A stretch of DNA of 64,000 nucleotides from an uncultured Lachnospiraceae bacterium (GCA_910577115.1 CAJTMC010000006.1:44681-108680), one strand, 5' to 3'. Positions 52,291 to 60,352 are shown, numbered from the stretch's first letter. Made by a program: numbers and translations. The notes: generated by a model from the letters alone, not told the origin.

Positions 52291-52896
52291 ATGGATCAGG
52301 TAATCGTTGGAAAATTCATTTCACAGGAACGAAAGAGAAAAGGCTATACGCAAAAACAACTTTCTGAAAAATTAGGGATTAGTGACAAAACCGTTTCAAA
52401 ATGGGAACGGGGAAACGGTTTTCCGGAGGTATCGTTACTTTTACCGTTGTGTAGGGAACTTGATATTACGGTCAATGAGCTTTTGGTCGGGGAACGGGTT
52501 TCTGAGGAAGATTATCGTAAGAAAGCGGAGGAAAATATGGTGAATTTAGTAAAGGAAGCACAGGAAAGCAAGAAAAAAATTATTTTATCGACAATGGTTG
52601 CAACGCTCACGATGATAGCAGCAACCCCATTGTTCGTTATTTCGGGAGCAATTCCAATGGAGAATTGGATTCGGATCGTGTTGATTGTGATCGGTATCAT
52701 TGTAATTGTTTTAGGAATTGTCATCGCTTGTGTGCTTGATCGGGATGCGGGTGCATTCGAGTGCCCTGCATGCAAAACGCGGTTTGTTCCCCAAATGGGG
52801 GATTATATTATGGGAGCGCATACCATTACAAAACGTAAATTAAAATGCCCAAGCTGCGGAGCGTATCAATATTGCAAAAAAGTATTAACAAAATAA
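52291..52896 (+). CDS. XRE-type regulator with membrane helices and C-terminal zinc ribbon
   Basis: 201 residues. The N-terminal HTH_3 domain (GYTQKQLSEKLGISDKTVSKW) is followed by a linker, two hydrophobic segments (~100-145) and a zinc-ribbon-like end with CPACKTRF and CPSCGAYQYC. This architecture suggests a membrane-tethered transcription factor. The ribosome-binding site gaaaggagaa is strong. It stands between the HipA-like pair and the second ABC ATPase and may regulate either. Confidence 0.75.
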   Translation: MDQVIVGKFISQERKRKGYTQKQLSEKLGISDKTVSKWERGNGFPEVSLLLPLCRELDITVNELLVGERVSEEDYRKKAEENMVNLVKEAQESKKKIILSTMVATLTMIAATPLFVISGAIPMENWIRIVLIVIGIIVIVLGIVIACVLDRDAGAFECPACKTRFVPQMGDYIMGAHTITKRKLKCPSCGAYQYCKKVLTK

Positions 52897-52922
52897 CTGG
52901 TAGGATATGAAAGAGGATTGAT

Positions 52923-53666
52923 ATGGAACATATTTTAGAGGTGGACAGCCTGAATGTTTATTATAAGAATAAAGGCAGAAAGGACGGAGCATTACAGCAT
53001 GTTCTGCATGACGTTAGCTTTTGCATGAACAGGGGCGAAATCTTAGGGCTTGTCGGTGAGAGCGGCTGCGGCAAGACGACGCTTGCAAAGGCGATTCTTG
53101 GGATGCAGAAACGTTTTGATGGCAGTATCCGGCTTGACTGCGTAAACCCACAGATGGTGTTTCAAGACCCCTACGGCTCGCTCAATCCCGCAAAAAAAAT
53201 CGGCTGGATTTTGGAGGAGCCGCTGCGCATGAAAAAGGGCGATAAAAAGCTGACACAGGAACAGCGCGTTTCGCGTGTGGACGAAATGCTTGAGAAGGTC
53301 GGACTGGATTGCAAGGTGAAGGAGCATTACCCGTCGGAGCTTTCGGGCGGTCAGCGGCAGCGTATCGCGATTGCGGCGGCACTGCTGTGCGATACAACCT
53401 TTTTAATTGCCGATGAGCCTGTTTCCGCGCTTGACGTGACGATTCAGTCGCAGATTATCCGGCTTTTATTAAAGCTGCAGCGGGAGCTTGGCATCTCGAT
53501 TTTGTTTATCTCACACGATTTGCGCGTGGTGTATCAGATGTGCGACAGGGTGATGATTATGCAAAAGGGCGTGATTTTGGAACAGGGCGCGGTGGACGCG
53601 GTTTACCAAAACCCGCAAAGCGATTACACAAGGCTTTTGCTTGAGGCAGCAAATATCAGTGCGTAA
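52923..53666 (+). CDS. ABC transporter ATP-binding protein (DppF/NikE type)
   Basis: 247 residues. Walker A GESGCGKTTLAKAI, Q-loop MVFQDPYGSLNPAKK, signature LSGGQRQRIAIA and Walker B FLIADEPVSALDV are intact. Like its partner at 47834-48628, it lacks a C-terminal oligopeptide extension. It completes the importer operon, but is separated from the other genes by about 4.3 kb. It begins 26 bases after the XRE gene and ends at a terminator. Confidence 0.9.
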   Translation: MEHILEVDSLNVYYKNKGRKDGALQHVLHDVSFCMNRGEILGLVGESGCGKTTLAKAILGMQKRFDGSIRLDCVNPQMVFQDPYGSLNPAKKIGWILEEPLRMKKGDKKLTQEQRVSRVDEMLEKVGLDCKVKEHYPSELSGGQRQRIAIAAALLCDTTFLIADEPVSALDVTIQSQIIRLLLKLQRELGISILFISHDLRVVYQMCDRVMIMQKGVILEQGAVDAVYQNPQSDYTRLLLEAANISA

Positions 53667-53700
53667 AAAATTTTACTCGTAAATTTATATTTTTGTAACC

Positions 53701-53740
53701 AAAGCCCTTTGTCCATTGTATTATGGATGAAGGGCTTTTC
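53701..53740 (+). terminator. Terminator after the second ABC ATPase gene
   Basis: A 16-base arm at 53701-53716 pairs with 53723-53738 (two mismatches), ending in CTTTTC. It closes the interrupted transporter operon. Confidence 0.8.
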
Positions 53741-53766
53741 AATACAACAAGATTAAAGGAGCGCTC

Positions 53767-54249
53767 ATGAGACAGACACTACAGGAACTGGTGGAGCGGT
53801 ATCAGAACAATCTCTTTGCAGTGGCATTCAATGTATGTAAAAATGCGCAGGACGCGGAGGATGTCGTTCAGGATACGTTCCTTCGGTACTACACAATGAA
53901 AAAAGAATTTGACAACGAGCAGCACATACGCGCGTGGCTGATACGGGTGGCGGTCAATAAAGCGAAAAACTGTAACCGTACATTTTGGAAAAGGAACAAA
54001 TGTTCTTTTGAGGAATACATGGAAACGCTGACGTTTGAAACACCGCAATCCGAGAGCCTGTTTGAAACGGTTATGCAGCTCCCCGACAAATATCGGATTG
54101 TAATGCATCTGTTTTATTACGAGGATTACGCTGTGCGGGAAATCGCAAAAATTTTAAAGCTTAGCGAAAGCAACGTGAAGGCGCGGCTGTCGCGCGGACG
54201 CAGTATGCTCAGGAATGTATTGAAGGAGGAATGGGATGATGACAAATAG
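53767..54249 (+). CDS. ECF-type RNA polymerase sigma factor
   Basis: 160 residues. Region 2 (VCKNAQDAEDVVQDTFLRYY, HIRAWLIRVAVNKAKN) and region 4 (LPDKYRIVMHLFYYEDYAVREIAKILKLSESNVKARLSR pieces) are complete, with no region 3, as in ECF factors. The start follows aaaggagcgctc. It overlaps the next gene, a single-span membrane protein that probably acts as its anti-sigma factor. Confidence 0.92.
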   Translation: MRQTLQELVERYQNNLFAVAFNVCKNAQDAEDVVQDTFLRYYTMKKEFDNEQHIRAWLIRVAVNKAKNCNRTFWKRNKCSFEEYMETLTFETPQSESLFETVMQLPDKYRIVMHLFYYEDYAVREIAKILKLSESNVKARLSRGRSMLRNVLKEEWDDDK

Positions 54250-54964
54250 GGAACGGTACAAGCAGGCATTTTCAGCACTTCAAACCTCCGGAAAAATATC
54301 TTTGGAGGTAGAGGACATGGTAAAAATGCAGAAAAAACACAGAAAAAATATCGCAGTGGCGGCAGCAGCCATATGCGCAGCACTTATCGGCGTCTCGGGA
54401 ACGGCTTATGCGGCAGACATCGGCGGCATTCAGGAGAAGGTTTCTATATGGATAAACGGTAAGGAAGAGGAAGTGGTGATTACGGGAAAGGGCGACGGCA
54501 GCTATACGCTTCATTTTGAGAGTGGTGATGATAATCAGGTAATTGGCGGCGTTGCCATTGGCAAGGATGAAAACGGCGATACAACTGAGCACATGCTGTC
54601 ACCGAACGACATTGTCGTTACCATAAATCAGTCCGCTGATATTGTGGAAGATGCAAATGGGCATGTTTGGATTTATTATTATGACCAAAAGGCAGATATT
54701 ACGGATTTGTTTGACGAAGAAGGGGCTTGCAAAGTGCAATTGACACATGAGGGACAGACAGTCTATTTGGAAATCGAACGGGATAAAGATGGCGCTTTTG
54801 CGCATTCGCAGTCGAATGATTTACCCGAGGACAGCGAGGACTATATTCCTGTTGTGACAGAGCGCGTGGGAGAAGAAGAGAACGGTTTTCAACCGCATTC
54901 CGAGGCAGGCGGCTCGGCGGAAGCGGAAAAAGCAAAAAGTGCGGATATTTCGGCTGCGGAATAA
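54236..54964 (+). CDS. Membrane-anchored partner of the ECF sigma factor (likely anti-sigma)
   Basis: 242 residues. A short cytoplasmic N-terminus (~1-35) is followed by one membrane helix (IAVAAAAICAALIGVSGTAYA) and a ~180-residue acidic extracellular domain. It overlaps the sigma gene by 14 bases, as sigma/anti-sigma pairs often do. The cytoplasmic part has no ZAS zinc motif (H-x3-C-x2-C), so the type of anti-sigma is not clear. The Glu/Ser-rich tail has low complexity. A terminator follows. Confidence 0.65.
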   Translation: MMTNRERYKQAFSALQTSGKISLEVEDMVKMQKKHRKNIAVAAAAICAALIGVSGTAYAADIGGIQEKVSIWINGKEEEVVITGKGDGSYTLHFESGDDNQVIGGVAIGKDENGDTTEHMLSPNDIVVTINQSADIVEDANGHVWIYYYDQKADITDLFDEEGACKVQLTHEGQTVYLEIERDKDGAFAHSQSNDLPEDSEDYIPVVTERVGEEENGFQPHSEAGGSAEAEKAKSADISAAE

Positions 54965-54982
54965 CAATCGCCATAGATTCAG

Positions 54983-55015
54983 CCGATACTGTGGGAAAAC
55001 CGCAGTATCGGTTTT
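54983..55015 (+). terminator. Terminator after the sigma/anti-sigma pair
   Basis: CCGATACTG (54983-54991) pairs perfectly with CAGTATCGG (55003-55011), then TTTT. Confidence 0.85.
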
Positions 55016-55049
55016 CCATATCATTTTCTGCCCGATTTCAAATTGCGGA

Positions 55050-55094
55050 TTGACAAGCAGGACAAAATCCGATACAATGACAGCAAGTACTTGC
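55050..55094 (+). promoter_or_regulatory. Promoter and palindromic operator of the tetR gene
   Basis: TTGACA (55050-55055), 17 bases, TACAAT (55073-55078), then the perfect palindrome GCAAGTACTTGC (55083-55094) at the expected transcription start. The placement suits autorepression by the TetR protein encoded 65 bases downstream. Confidence 0.7.
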
Positions 55095-55159
55095 ATTAAG
55101 AAATGGATTCGTGATACACGAAACTGCTTCAAAAGAACAGTTATGGTATGGAGGTAAAA

Positions 55160-55747
55160 ATGGACGACACAAGCCAGAAAATCATTGACGCAACAATGTC
55201 ACTGATACGGGATAAAGGATATGTCGCTACGACGACGAAGGATATTGCGCATTTGGCAGGCGTAAATGAATGCACGCTGTTTCGGAAATTTGAAAATAAA
55301 AAGGACATTGTGCTACAGGGTGTTGCACAGGAGAAGTGGCGGGCGAATGTGACGCCTGACATTTTTGCAAATGTACAGTGGGAGCTTGCGCCGGATTTGG
55401 AACTGTTTATGAATGCCTACATGGACAGGATTACGCCGGATTTTGTCAACCTGTCCATCGGGTTGCGGGCACCGCAGATTTATGAGGAAACCGCGCCTCT
55501 GATTATGAAGGTGCCGCAGGTATTTGTGTCGGCTTTGACACAGTACTTCCAAAAAATGGAGGAGCTTGGGAAAATCGAGCATTTTAATTTTGAAGATTTG
55601 GCGATGACGGTCTTTTCCGCGACGTTTGGCTATACGTTTCTAAATGCGTCGTTTGCGCAGGAGCTCGCAAAGACCGGACGGGAAGAATTTATCAGACAAA
55701 GCGTGGCAGTATTTGTAAACGGCATTTTAGGGCATGAAGAAGGTTGA
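55160..55747 (+). CDS. TetR/AcrR family transcriptional regulator
   Basis: 195 residues from ATG 55160, preceded by ggaggt; an in-frame ATG at 55148 lies before that signal. The N-terminal HTH is recognisable (DKGYVATTTKDIAHLAGVNECTLFRKFENK), and the C-terminal ligand domain is not informative. Palindromic sites containing AAGTACTT lie before and after the gene. The downstream acetolactate synthase gene, 105 bases away, is therefore the probable target. Confidence 0.9.
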   Translation: MDDTSQKIIDATMSLIRDKGYVATTTKDIAHLAGVNECTLFRKFENKKDIVLQGVAQEKWRANVTPDIFANVQWELAPDLELFMNAYMDRITPDFVNLSIGLRAPQIYEETAPLIMKVPQVFVSALTQYFQKMEELGKIEHFNFEDLAMTVFSATFGYTFLNASFAQELAKTGREEFIRQSVAVFVNGILGHEEG

Positions 55748-55793
55748 AAGGAACAAATGGCGCTTGATGAAAGTGCCATTTTGTATCTCACAT

Positions 55794-55815
55794 ACGCATG
55801 TAAGTACTTGCGTGC
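55794..55815 (+). promoter_or_regulatory. Second TetR-type operator, upstream of the acetolactate synthase gene
   Basis: GTAAGTACTTGC at 55800-55811 is one base off the palindrome at 55083-55094 and sits in a wider imperfect dyad (55794-55815). It lies 38 bases before the ribosome-binding region of the synthase gene. Confidence 0.6.
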
Positions 55816-55852
55816 AAAGAAGTCATACAAGAAATTCAGGGAGGGTAACAGT

Positions 55853-57568
55853 ATGAAGATAACAGGAGCGGAATTGTTTGTAAAAGCGTTGAAGGAGGAA
55901 AAGGTAGACACACTGTTTGCGTATCCGGGCGGGCAGGCGATTGATTTGTTTGATGCGTTGTATGGTGAGAAGGAGATGAACATCATTCTGCCAAGACATG
56001 AGCAGGGACTGGTTCACGCCGCCGACGGGTATGCCCGTTCCACAGGCAAAGTCGGCGTGTGTCTTGTCACGAGCGGTCCGGGCGCTGCCAATCTCGTGAC
56101 GGGGATTGCGACCGCAAACTATGACAGCGTTCCCCTTGTCTGCTTTACGGGGCAGGTGCCGACGAAATTAATCGGCAAGGACGCATTTCAGGAGGTAAAT
56201 ATTGCGGATATTACAAAAAGCATCAGCAAATATGCCGTAACCGTCCAAAAAAGGGAGGACTTGGCGGGCGCAATCAAAAAGGCGTTTTTCATGGCAAAAA
56301 CAGGGAAACCGGGGGTTGCGGTGGTGGATTTGCCTAAGGATATACAACAGGAATACGGAAGTGATGCATATCCCTCCGACATGGAAAGCGGCAGGAGGGA
56401 ACCGGAGATTTTTGTGGACAGCAGACAGGTGGAACAGGCAGTGAACCTGCTGTGTAAGGCAAAAAGACCTGTGTTTTTGGTGGGCGGCGGCGTGCTTATC
56501 AGCCATGCGGAGCGGGAAATGCAGATGCTCGCGGAGAAAACAGGGGTACCGGTTATCACAACCATTATGGGAAAAGGCGCAATCCCTGCGGTGCATGACT
56601 TGTATGTGGGAAATATCGGTATACATGGCAGCTATGCCGCAAATATGGCAGTCAGCAGGTGCGATGTGCTGTTTGCCATTGGTACGAGGTTTAACGACCG
56701 TATTACTGGAAAAACGGAGCAGTTTGCGCCCGATGCGGCAATTGTACATGTGGATATTGAACCTGCGTCCATTTCCAAAACGGTTGCGGCGGATCTTGCG
56801 ATTGTGGCGGACGCGAAGGCGGCAATCCGTACATTTACGGAGGCTGTGCAGCCTTTGGCGGTTGCAGCGTGGGTGCGGCAAATTAAGGAGTGGCAGCGCC
56901 GCTATCCGATTACAATGAAAGGGGACGGCATCACGCCGGAAAAGATAATGCGGGGCATAAATCAAGTGTTTGACGAGGCAATTATTGCGACAGATGTCGG
57001 GCAGAACCAACTATGGGCGACACAGTTTCTTGACCTGCATGAAAGAAAAAAGCTGATGACCTCGGGTGGTCTGGGGACAATGGGATACGGATTTCCTGCG
57101 GCAATCGGGGCAAAAATCGGAAATCCCGAAACGGACGTTGTGGTGATTTCGGGCGACGGCGGTATGCAGATGAATATTCAGGAGATGGCGACTGCCATTG
57201 TATATGAGCTGCCGATAACGATTTGCATTTTAAACAACGGCTATTTGGGAAACGTCAGGCAGTGGCAGGAGCTGTTTTTTGACAGGCGCTACGCGTGTAC
57301 CTGCATGCGTTACAGAAAAAGCTGTGCCGCGGACTGCAACACGCCGACAAAAAGCTGCCCGCCCTATACGCCCGATTTTGTAAAGCTGGCGCAAAGCTAT
57401 GGCGCAAAGGGCATTCGGGTGACAGACGAGAATGAGATTTTGACAGCGCTGGAAACGGCAAAGCGTACAAAAACCGTTCCAACGGTGATTGAGTTTCTGA
57501 TTGACAGGGAAGTGAATGTGATGCCGATTGTGCCGGCGGGGAATGCGTTGTGTGATATGCTTTTTTAA
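55853..57568 (+). CDS. ilvB: Acetolactate synthase large subunit
   Basis: 571 residues from ATG 55853, behind gggagggt; an upstream in-frame extension has no site. TPP-enzyme domains are intact: GAELFVKALKEEKVDTLFAYPGG, catalytic Glu in PRHEQGLVHAADGYAR, and the TPP motif GDGGMQMNIQEMATAI...NNGYLGNVRQWQ. It condenses two pyruvates, or pyruvate with 2-oxobutyrate. A cysteine-rich insertion follows the FFDRRY region (CTCMRYRKSC, then two more Cys before YTPDF). No small subunit gene (ilvN) follows. The TetR gene and operator upstream suggest substrate- or product-controlled expression. Confidence 0.88.
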   Translation: MKITGAELFVKALKEEKVDTLFAYPGGQAIDLFDALYGEKEMNIILPRHEQGLVHAADGYARSTGKVGVCLVTSGPGAANLVTGIATANYDSVPLVCFTGQVPTKLIGKDAFQEVNIADITKSISKYAVTVQKREDLAGAIKKAFFMAKTGKPGVAVVDLPKDIQQEYGSDAYPSDMESGRREPEIFVDSRQVEQAVNLLCKAKRPVFLVGGGVLISHAEREMQMLAEKTGVPVITTIMGKGAIPAVHDLYVGNIGIHGSYAANMAVSRCDVLFAIGTRFNDRITGKTEQFAPDAAIVHVDIEPASISKTVAADLAIVADAKAAIRTFTEAVQPLAVAAWVRQIKEWQRRYPITMKGDGITPEKIMRGINQVFDEAIIATDVGQNQLWATQFLDLHERKKLMTSGGLGTMGYGFPAAIGAKIGNPETDVVVISGDGGMQMNIQEMATAIVYELPITICILNNGYLGNVRQWQELFFDRRYACTCMRYRKSCAADCNTPTKSCPPYTPDFVKLAQSYGAKGIRVTDENEILTALETAKRTKTVPTVIEFLIDREVNVMPIVPAGNALCDMLF

Positions 57569-57571
57569 CCC

Positions 57572-58003
57572 CTAAACCGTTTCGTTTGCGATATCTTCCG
57601 CGTCAATTATCTTTACGCCTGCATCTTGGAGCAGCTTGGCAAGGATGCCCTGTCCTGCAATCAGCTTTTGGCTGAAGCTGCCGTCGTATATCTGACGAAC
57701 GCCGCAGCTTGGGCTTCGTGACTGCAAAACCGCCATATCCGCCTGCCCGTCTAACGCCTGCTTTAGCGCGGCAGCGGCGCCTTTGCGAAATTCCTTGTCA
57801 ACGCTGATGTGTTCTTTTGTCATAACCGTTCCGTCTACAAGCTCCGCAGGTTCTCGCGGCACGCTCAGACCGCCCAAAACTTCGGGGCAAACGCAGATGA
57901 CCTCGTGTCCTTTGATAAAATCGACAACGGCTTTGTTGTAATTATTGCTTCCGTTATATTTGCAGTTTTCGCCTAAAAGGCATGCGCTTACGAGTATCTT
58001 CAT
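57572..58003 (-). CDS. DUF523 protein
   Basis: 143 residues. ILVSACLLGENCKYNGSNN, CPEVLGGLSVPREPAE and LQSRSPSCGVRQIYDG are the DUF523 signature, with conserved Cys residues. Function unknown; related domains occur with DUF1722. Start ATG 58003 follows aggag on the minus strand. It converges with ilvB, with only 3 bases between the stops and no obvious terminator. Confidence 0.85.
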   Translation of the reverse strand: MKILVSACLLGENCKYNGSNNYNKAVVDFIKGHEVICVCPEVLGGLSVPREPAELVDGTVMTKEHISVDKEFRKGAAAALKQALDGQADMAVLQSRSPSCGVRQIYDGSFSQKLIAGQGILAKLLQDAGVKIIDAEDIANETV

Positions 58004-58084
58004 TGTATCATTCTCCTATCGTTTTTGGTTTTCCACCAATGCCATTTTTGCGATTGACTGGCTAGGGCTTACAAATCCAACGAG

Positions 58085-58785
58085 CTACTTATTCACATAA
58101 AGAATTTCAAATTTTCGTTTTCCTATAGATTGCTTTTCCAGCCGTTTCCATTTGCTGCAATTTATTTTCTGCTTTTTATTCATACAAATTGCTAAAATCG
58201 TGTTTTCATGTGATATCGTCCATAACTGCTCCAACATGAAATCAATCGCAATCAATTCGCCGCTATCCCATTCTACAAGATTGCCATAAGGAACATCTGT
58301 GATAATAATATCCGGAAAAACCTGTGGTAATGCCTTTGTACAATCGGCTTCAAAAATTTCCGCAGATACATCATGCGAAAACATGTCTCTTAATCTGTCA
58401 CAGCTATGTAACGCGTCTTTATGTGAATCTTTTCCGTATTTGTCATATAGCTGCTGAATTTCCTCTTTTCTTTTTTTTATCCCGATACCTGTTAATAATG
58501 CAACATTTTTTTCGCATGAGAAACCATGTTTGGGTTTATATCGCTGCCATACATCTTTTTGATATCATGGTTATGAAAAAATCCAAGAACTGTAAGTGCA
58601 TAGCCTCCACCACAACAAGGATCATATATAGTGATGTCCTTACTTTTGGGTAAATAGCTTTTAGCGCGACAGTATAATTCGATTAATAAGCGAATCGGAA
58701 AATTTGGAATTCCGCCTCCGCCATAAAGAACTTGTCCACTTGCAAAATCTTTAAAGTTATCTTTGGGGCAATAGAAATATTCCAT
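58085..58785 (-). pseudogene. AviRa-like rRNA methyltransferase gene with a frameshift
   Basis: From ATG 58785 (behind gtgagga) the first 97 residues contain the SAM motif IYDPCCGGGYALTVLGF and GSDINPNM. The frame then ends just after an A7 run (58512-58506 on the minus strand). With one extra A there, reading continues as NVALLTGIGIKKRKEE, then DMFSHDVSAEIFEADC and IIITDVPYGNLVEW, to a stop at 58085. Together the parts cover a full AviRa-type 23S rRNA guanine methyltransferase of about 233 residues. Either the gene is broken at the homopolymer, or slippage at A7 restores some product, or the base call is wrong. Confidence 0.7.
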
Positions 58786-58869
58786 TTTTGGTTATCCTCA
58801 CTTCACACAATTTTGATTTTTTCATTTAACCTAACGATTAGCCGTTTATCCGGTCTGTCAGACACATAC

Positions 58870-59094
58870 CTAACGGTGCGCCCGCTTTGATTTCTTAAGC
58901 TTTTCCATATCTTTTGTATCAATCCATTCTTCCGTATACCCGCAGGAACAACAAATATAGCGGTCTACTTTCACCGCAGAAAAAATAGTTGCCCCTGTCA
59001 TAATATTATTTCCGGAACCATAAGCGCCGGCATATCCATCAACAATAAGAATATCGGAACTGCTGCATTTTGGACAAATTTTTGCGTTTTTCAT
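58870..59094 (-). CDS. Small zinc-ribbon protein
   Basis: 74 residues from ATG 59094, behind aaaggaaat. Two CxxC pairs (CPKCSSSDIL and CCSCGYTEEW) form a zinc ribbon around a Gly-rich turn (DGYAGAYGSGNN). Similar small proteins are common in Firmicutes, without known role. Confidence 0.65.
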   Translation of the reverse strand: MKNAKICPKCSSSDILIVDGYAGAYGSGNNIMTGATIFSAVKVDRYICCSCGYTEEWIDTKDMEKLKKSKRAHR

Positions 59095-59227
59095 GGGTTC
59101 ATTTCCTTTCAAAAGATGTTTTTTCAATAATTATAGTAAAGCATTCTCCAAATGACAAGCGCCGTTTCATATCATGGACAAAATCATGCGAATGAAACAG
59201 ATGACGAGGACTTTCGTTTGACACAAA

Positions 59228-59290
59228 ATGAATCATAGCCTGTTAAAGCAGTATGACCAAATTATCGTAATGAAGAATGGGGCAATATCC
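59228..59290 (+). pseudogene. Scrap of an ABC transporter ATPase
   Basis: The frame reads HSLLKQYDQIIVMKNGAI, matching the segment after the H-loop of ABC ATPases (x-x-Y-D-x-I-x-V-M-x-N-G-x-I). Nothing else of the gene is present nearby. It abuts the 3' end of the ToxN-like relic. Confidence 0.4.
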
Positions 59291-59299
59291 TTGCTCCAA

Positions 59300-59578
59300 T
59301 CATTCATAATATGTCCGTTCGAAAAAATCATTTACATGAACACACAATTGCTTGTAATATTTGATATTTTCCCTATCTCTCTTAAAAATGGTTGTATCAA
59401 CAAGCTGTAATTGTTCTTCTTCAATAGGTATCATCAGATTAAAATTTAGGACGCCTAAAAGCCTTCCATTTACTTCAATCTTTGAAAAATCCATAAAAAC
59501 CCTGTTATCTTTTCCAATCTGTGGCGAAACAGAAAGCACTTTATTATCTATATTATGTAAATTACGGATATATTTCAT
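59300..59578 (-). pseudogene. ToxN/AbiQ-like type III toxin, probably degenerate
   Basis: 92 residues. The stretch KIEVNGRLLGVLNFNLMIPI with following Q-L-Q-L-V-D matches the most conserved part of ToxN/AbiQ endoribonucleases (KI.NG.LG.LN.NNMIP). The N-terminus YIRNLHNIDNKVL matches their start. The section normally between these (GIVL-INxxxYxxPLSSPK) is shortened, and the C-terminus looks cut near the ABC scrap, so the protein is probably inactive. Upstream on the same strand are a promoter, a short RNA region and a terminator, as in type III toxin-antitoxin loci. Confidence 0.45.
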
Positions 59579-59622
59579 ATCCCCTTGTATAAGTTAAAAT
59601 CTATCTGCATATTTCTCTTCGT

Positions 59623-59655
59623 AAAAAATGGCTATGCGTTTCCACATAGCCATTT
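59623..59655 (-). terminator. Terminator between promoter and ToxN-like gene
   Basis: On the minus strand AAATGGCTATG (59655-59645) pairs perfectly with CATAGCCATTT (59636-59626) across an 8-base loop, followed by T residues to 59623. It ends a short (~75-100 base) transcript starting near 59720. Confidence 0.75.
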
Positions 59656-59726
59656 GTGTAGTAATTCCATTAGAGTTGCTAACGCTTTTAGCAGTCCACT
59701 TTACGGTAGGACTCACCACTAATAGT

Positions 59727-59754
59727 ATAATACCATAATTCTGAAAATAATCAA
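59727..59754 (-). promoter_or_regulatory. Promoter of the short RNA and ToxN-like gene
   Basis: TTGATT (59754-59749), 16 bases, TATTAT (59732-59727) on the minus strand. A near copy occurs at 62798-62826. Confidence 0.55.
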
Positions 59755-59794
59755 TCTGTTTTGGAAAATTATTCATTAATGTTTTATTTGGTTT

Positions 59795-60316
59795 TTATTT
59801 AGTAATTTCATAAAAGCGATATAGTTGCTCATCATCATCGTTCAAATCCTTATACATTCTTTTTTCGTTCAAAATAAATCCCACTTTTTCAATTACTTTC
59901 CAAGATGTTATGTTTTCATTTCTCACTGTTGCAATCATTTTTATTGCATTATAATGATTAAGAAAATAGTCAGTATATGATTTAACCGCTTCAACTGCGT
60001 AACCATTATTCCTATATTGCGCTCCAATAAAATATGTAATACCTGTTTCTAGAAGGTCTTCATAATAGGAGCATCCAACAGAGCCGATTACCGCAGCTTC
60101 AGCCTTTAAAGTTATTGTATAAGCCAGATAATCCGTATTGGGATTATCCCTAAATGCAAAGCTCCTTGCCTCGTCTATCCATTTTGTTATCCAATTACCA
60201 CAGTCCTTATCAAAACCGCAGTCATTTAAGCTTCCGTCTGCTGCCATTTTAACAAATGGTATTTTATCTTCCGTTTTTACATTTCGAATCAGCAATCGCT
60301 GCGTTTCGATTTCCAT
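59795..60316 (-). CDS. GNAT family N-acetyltransferase (RimJ-like)
   Basis: 173 residues from ATG 60316, behind aggagg. The family pattern is ETQRLLIRNV at the start, IGSVGCSYYE, the acetyl-CoA-binding region QYRNNGYAVEAVKSYTDYFL, and NENITSWKVIEKVGF near the end. It would acetylate an amino group of a protein or small molecule. Substrate unknown. Confidence 0.85.
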   Translation of the reverse strand: MEIETQRLLIRNVKTEDKIPFVKMAADGSLNDCGFDKDCGNWITKWIDEARSFAFRDNPNTDYLAYTITLKAEAAVIGSVGCSYYEDLLETGITYFIGAQYRNNGYAVEAVKSYTDYFLNHYNAIKMIATVRNENITSWKVIEKVGFILNEKRMYKDLNDDDEQLYRFYEITK

Positions 60317-60352
60317 AAGCAAAACCTCCTATGCAATTTTATTCCCTGCCGT

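Noticed and set aside
56168..57010. 280-codon frame antisense to ilvB
   Set aside because: Same reason: the plus strand encodes an intact acetolactate synthase.
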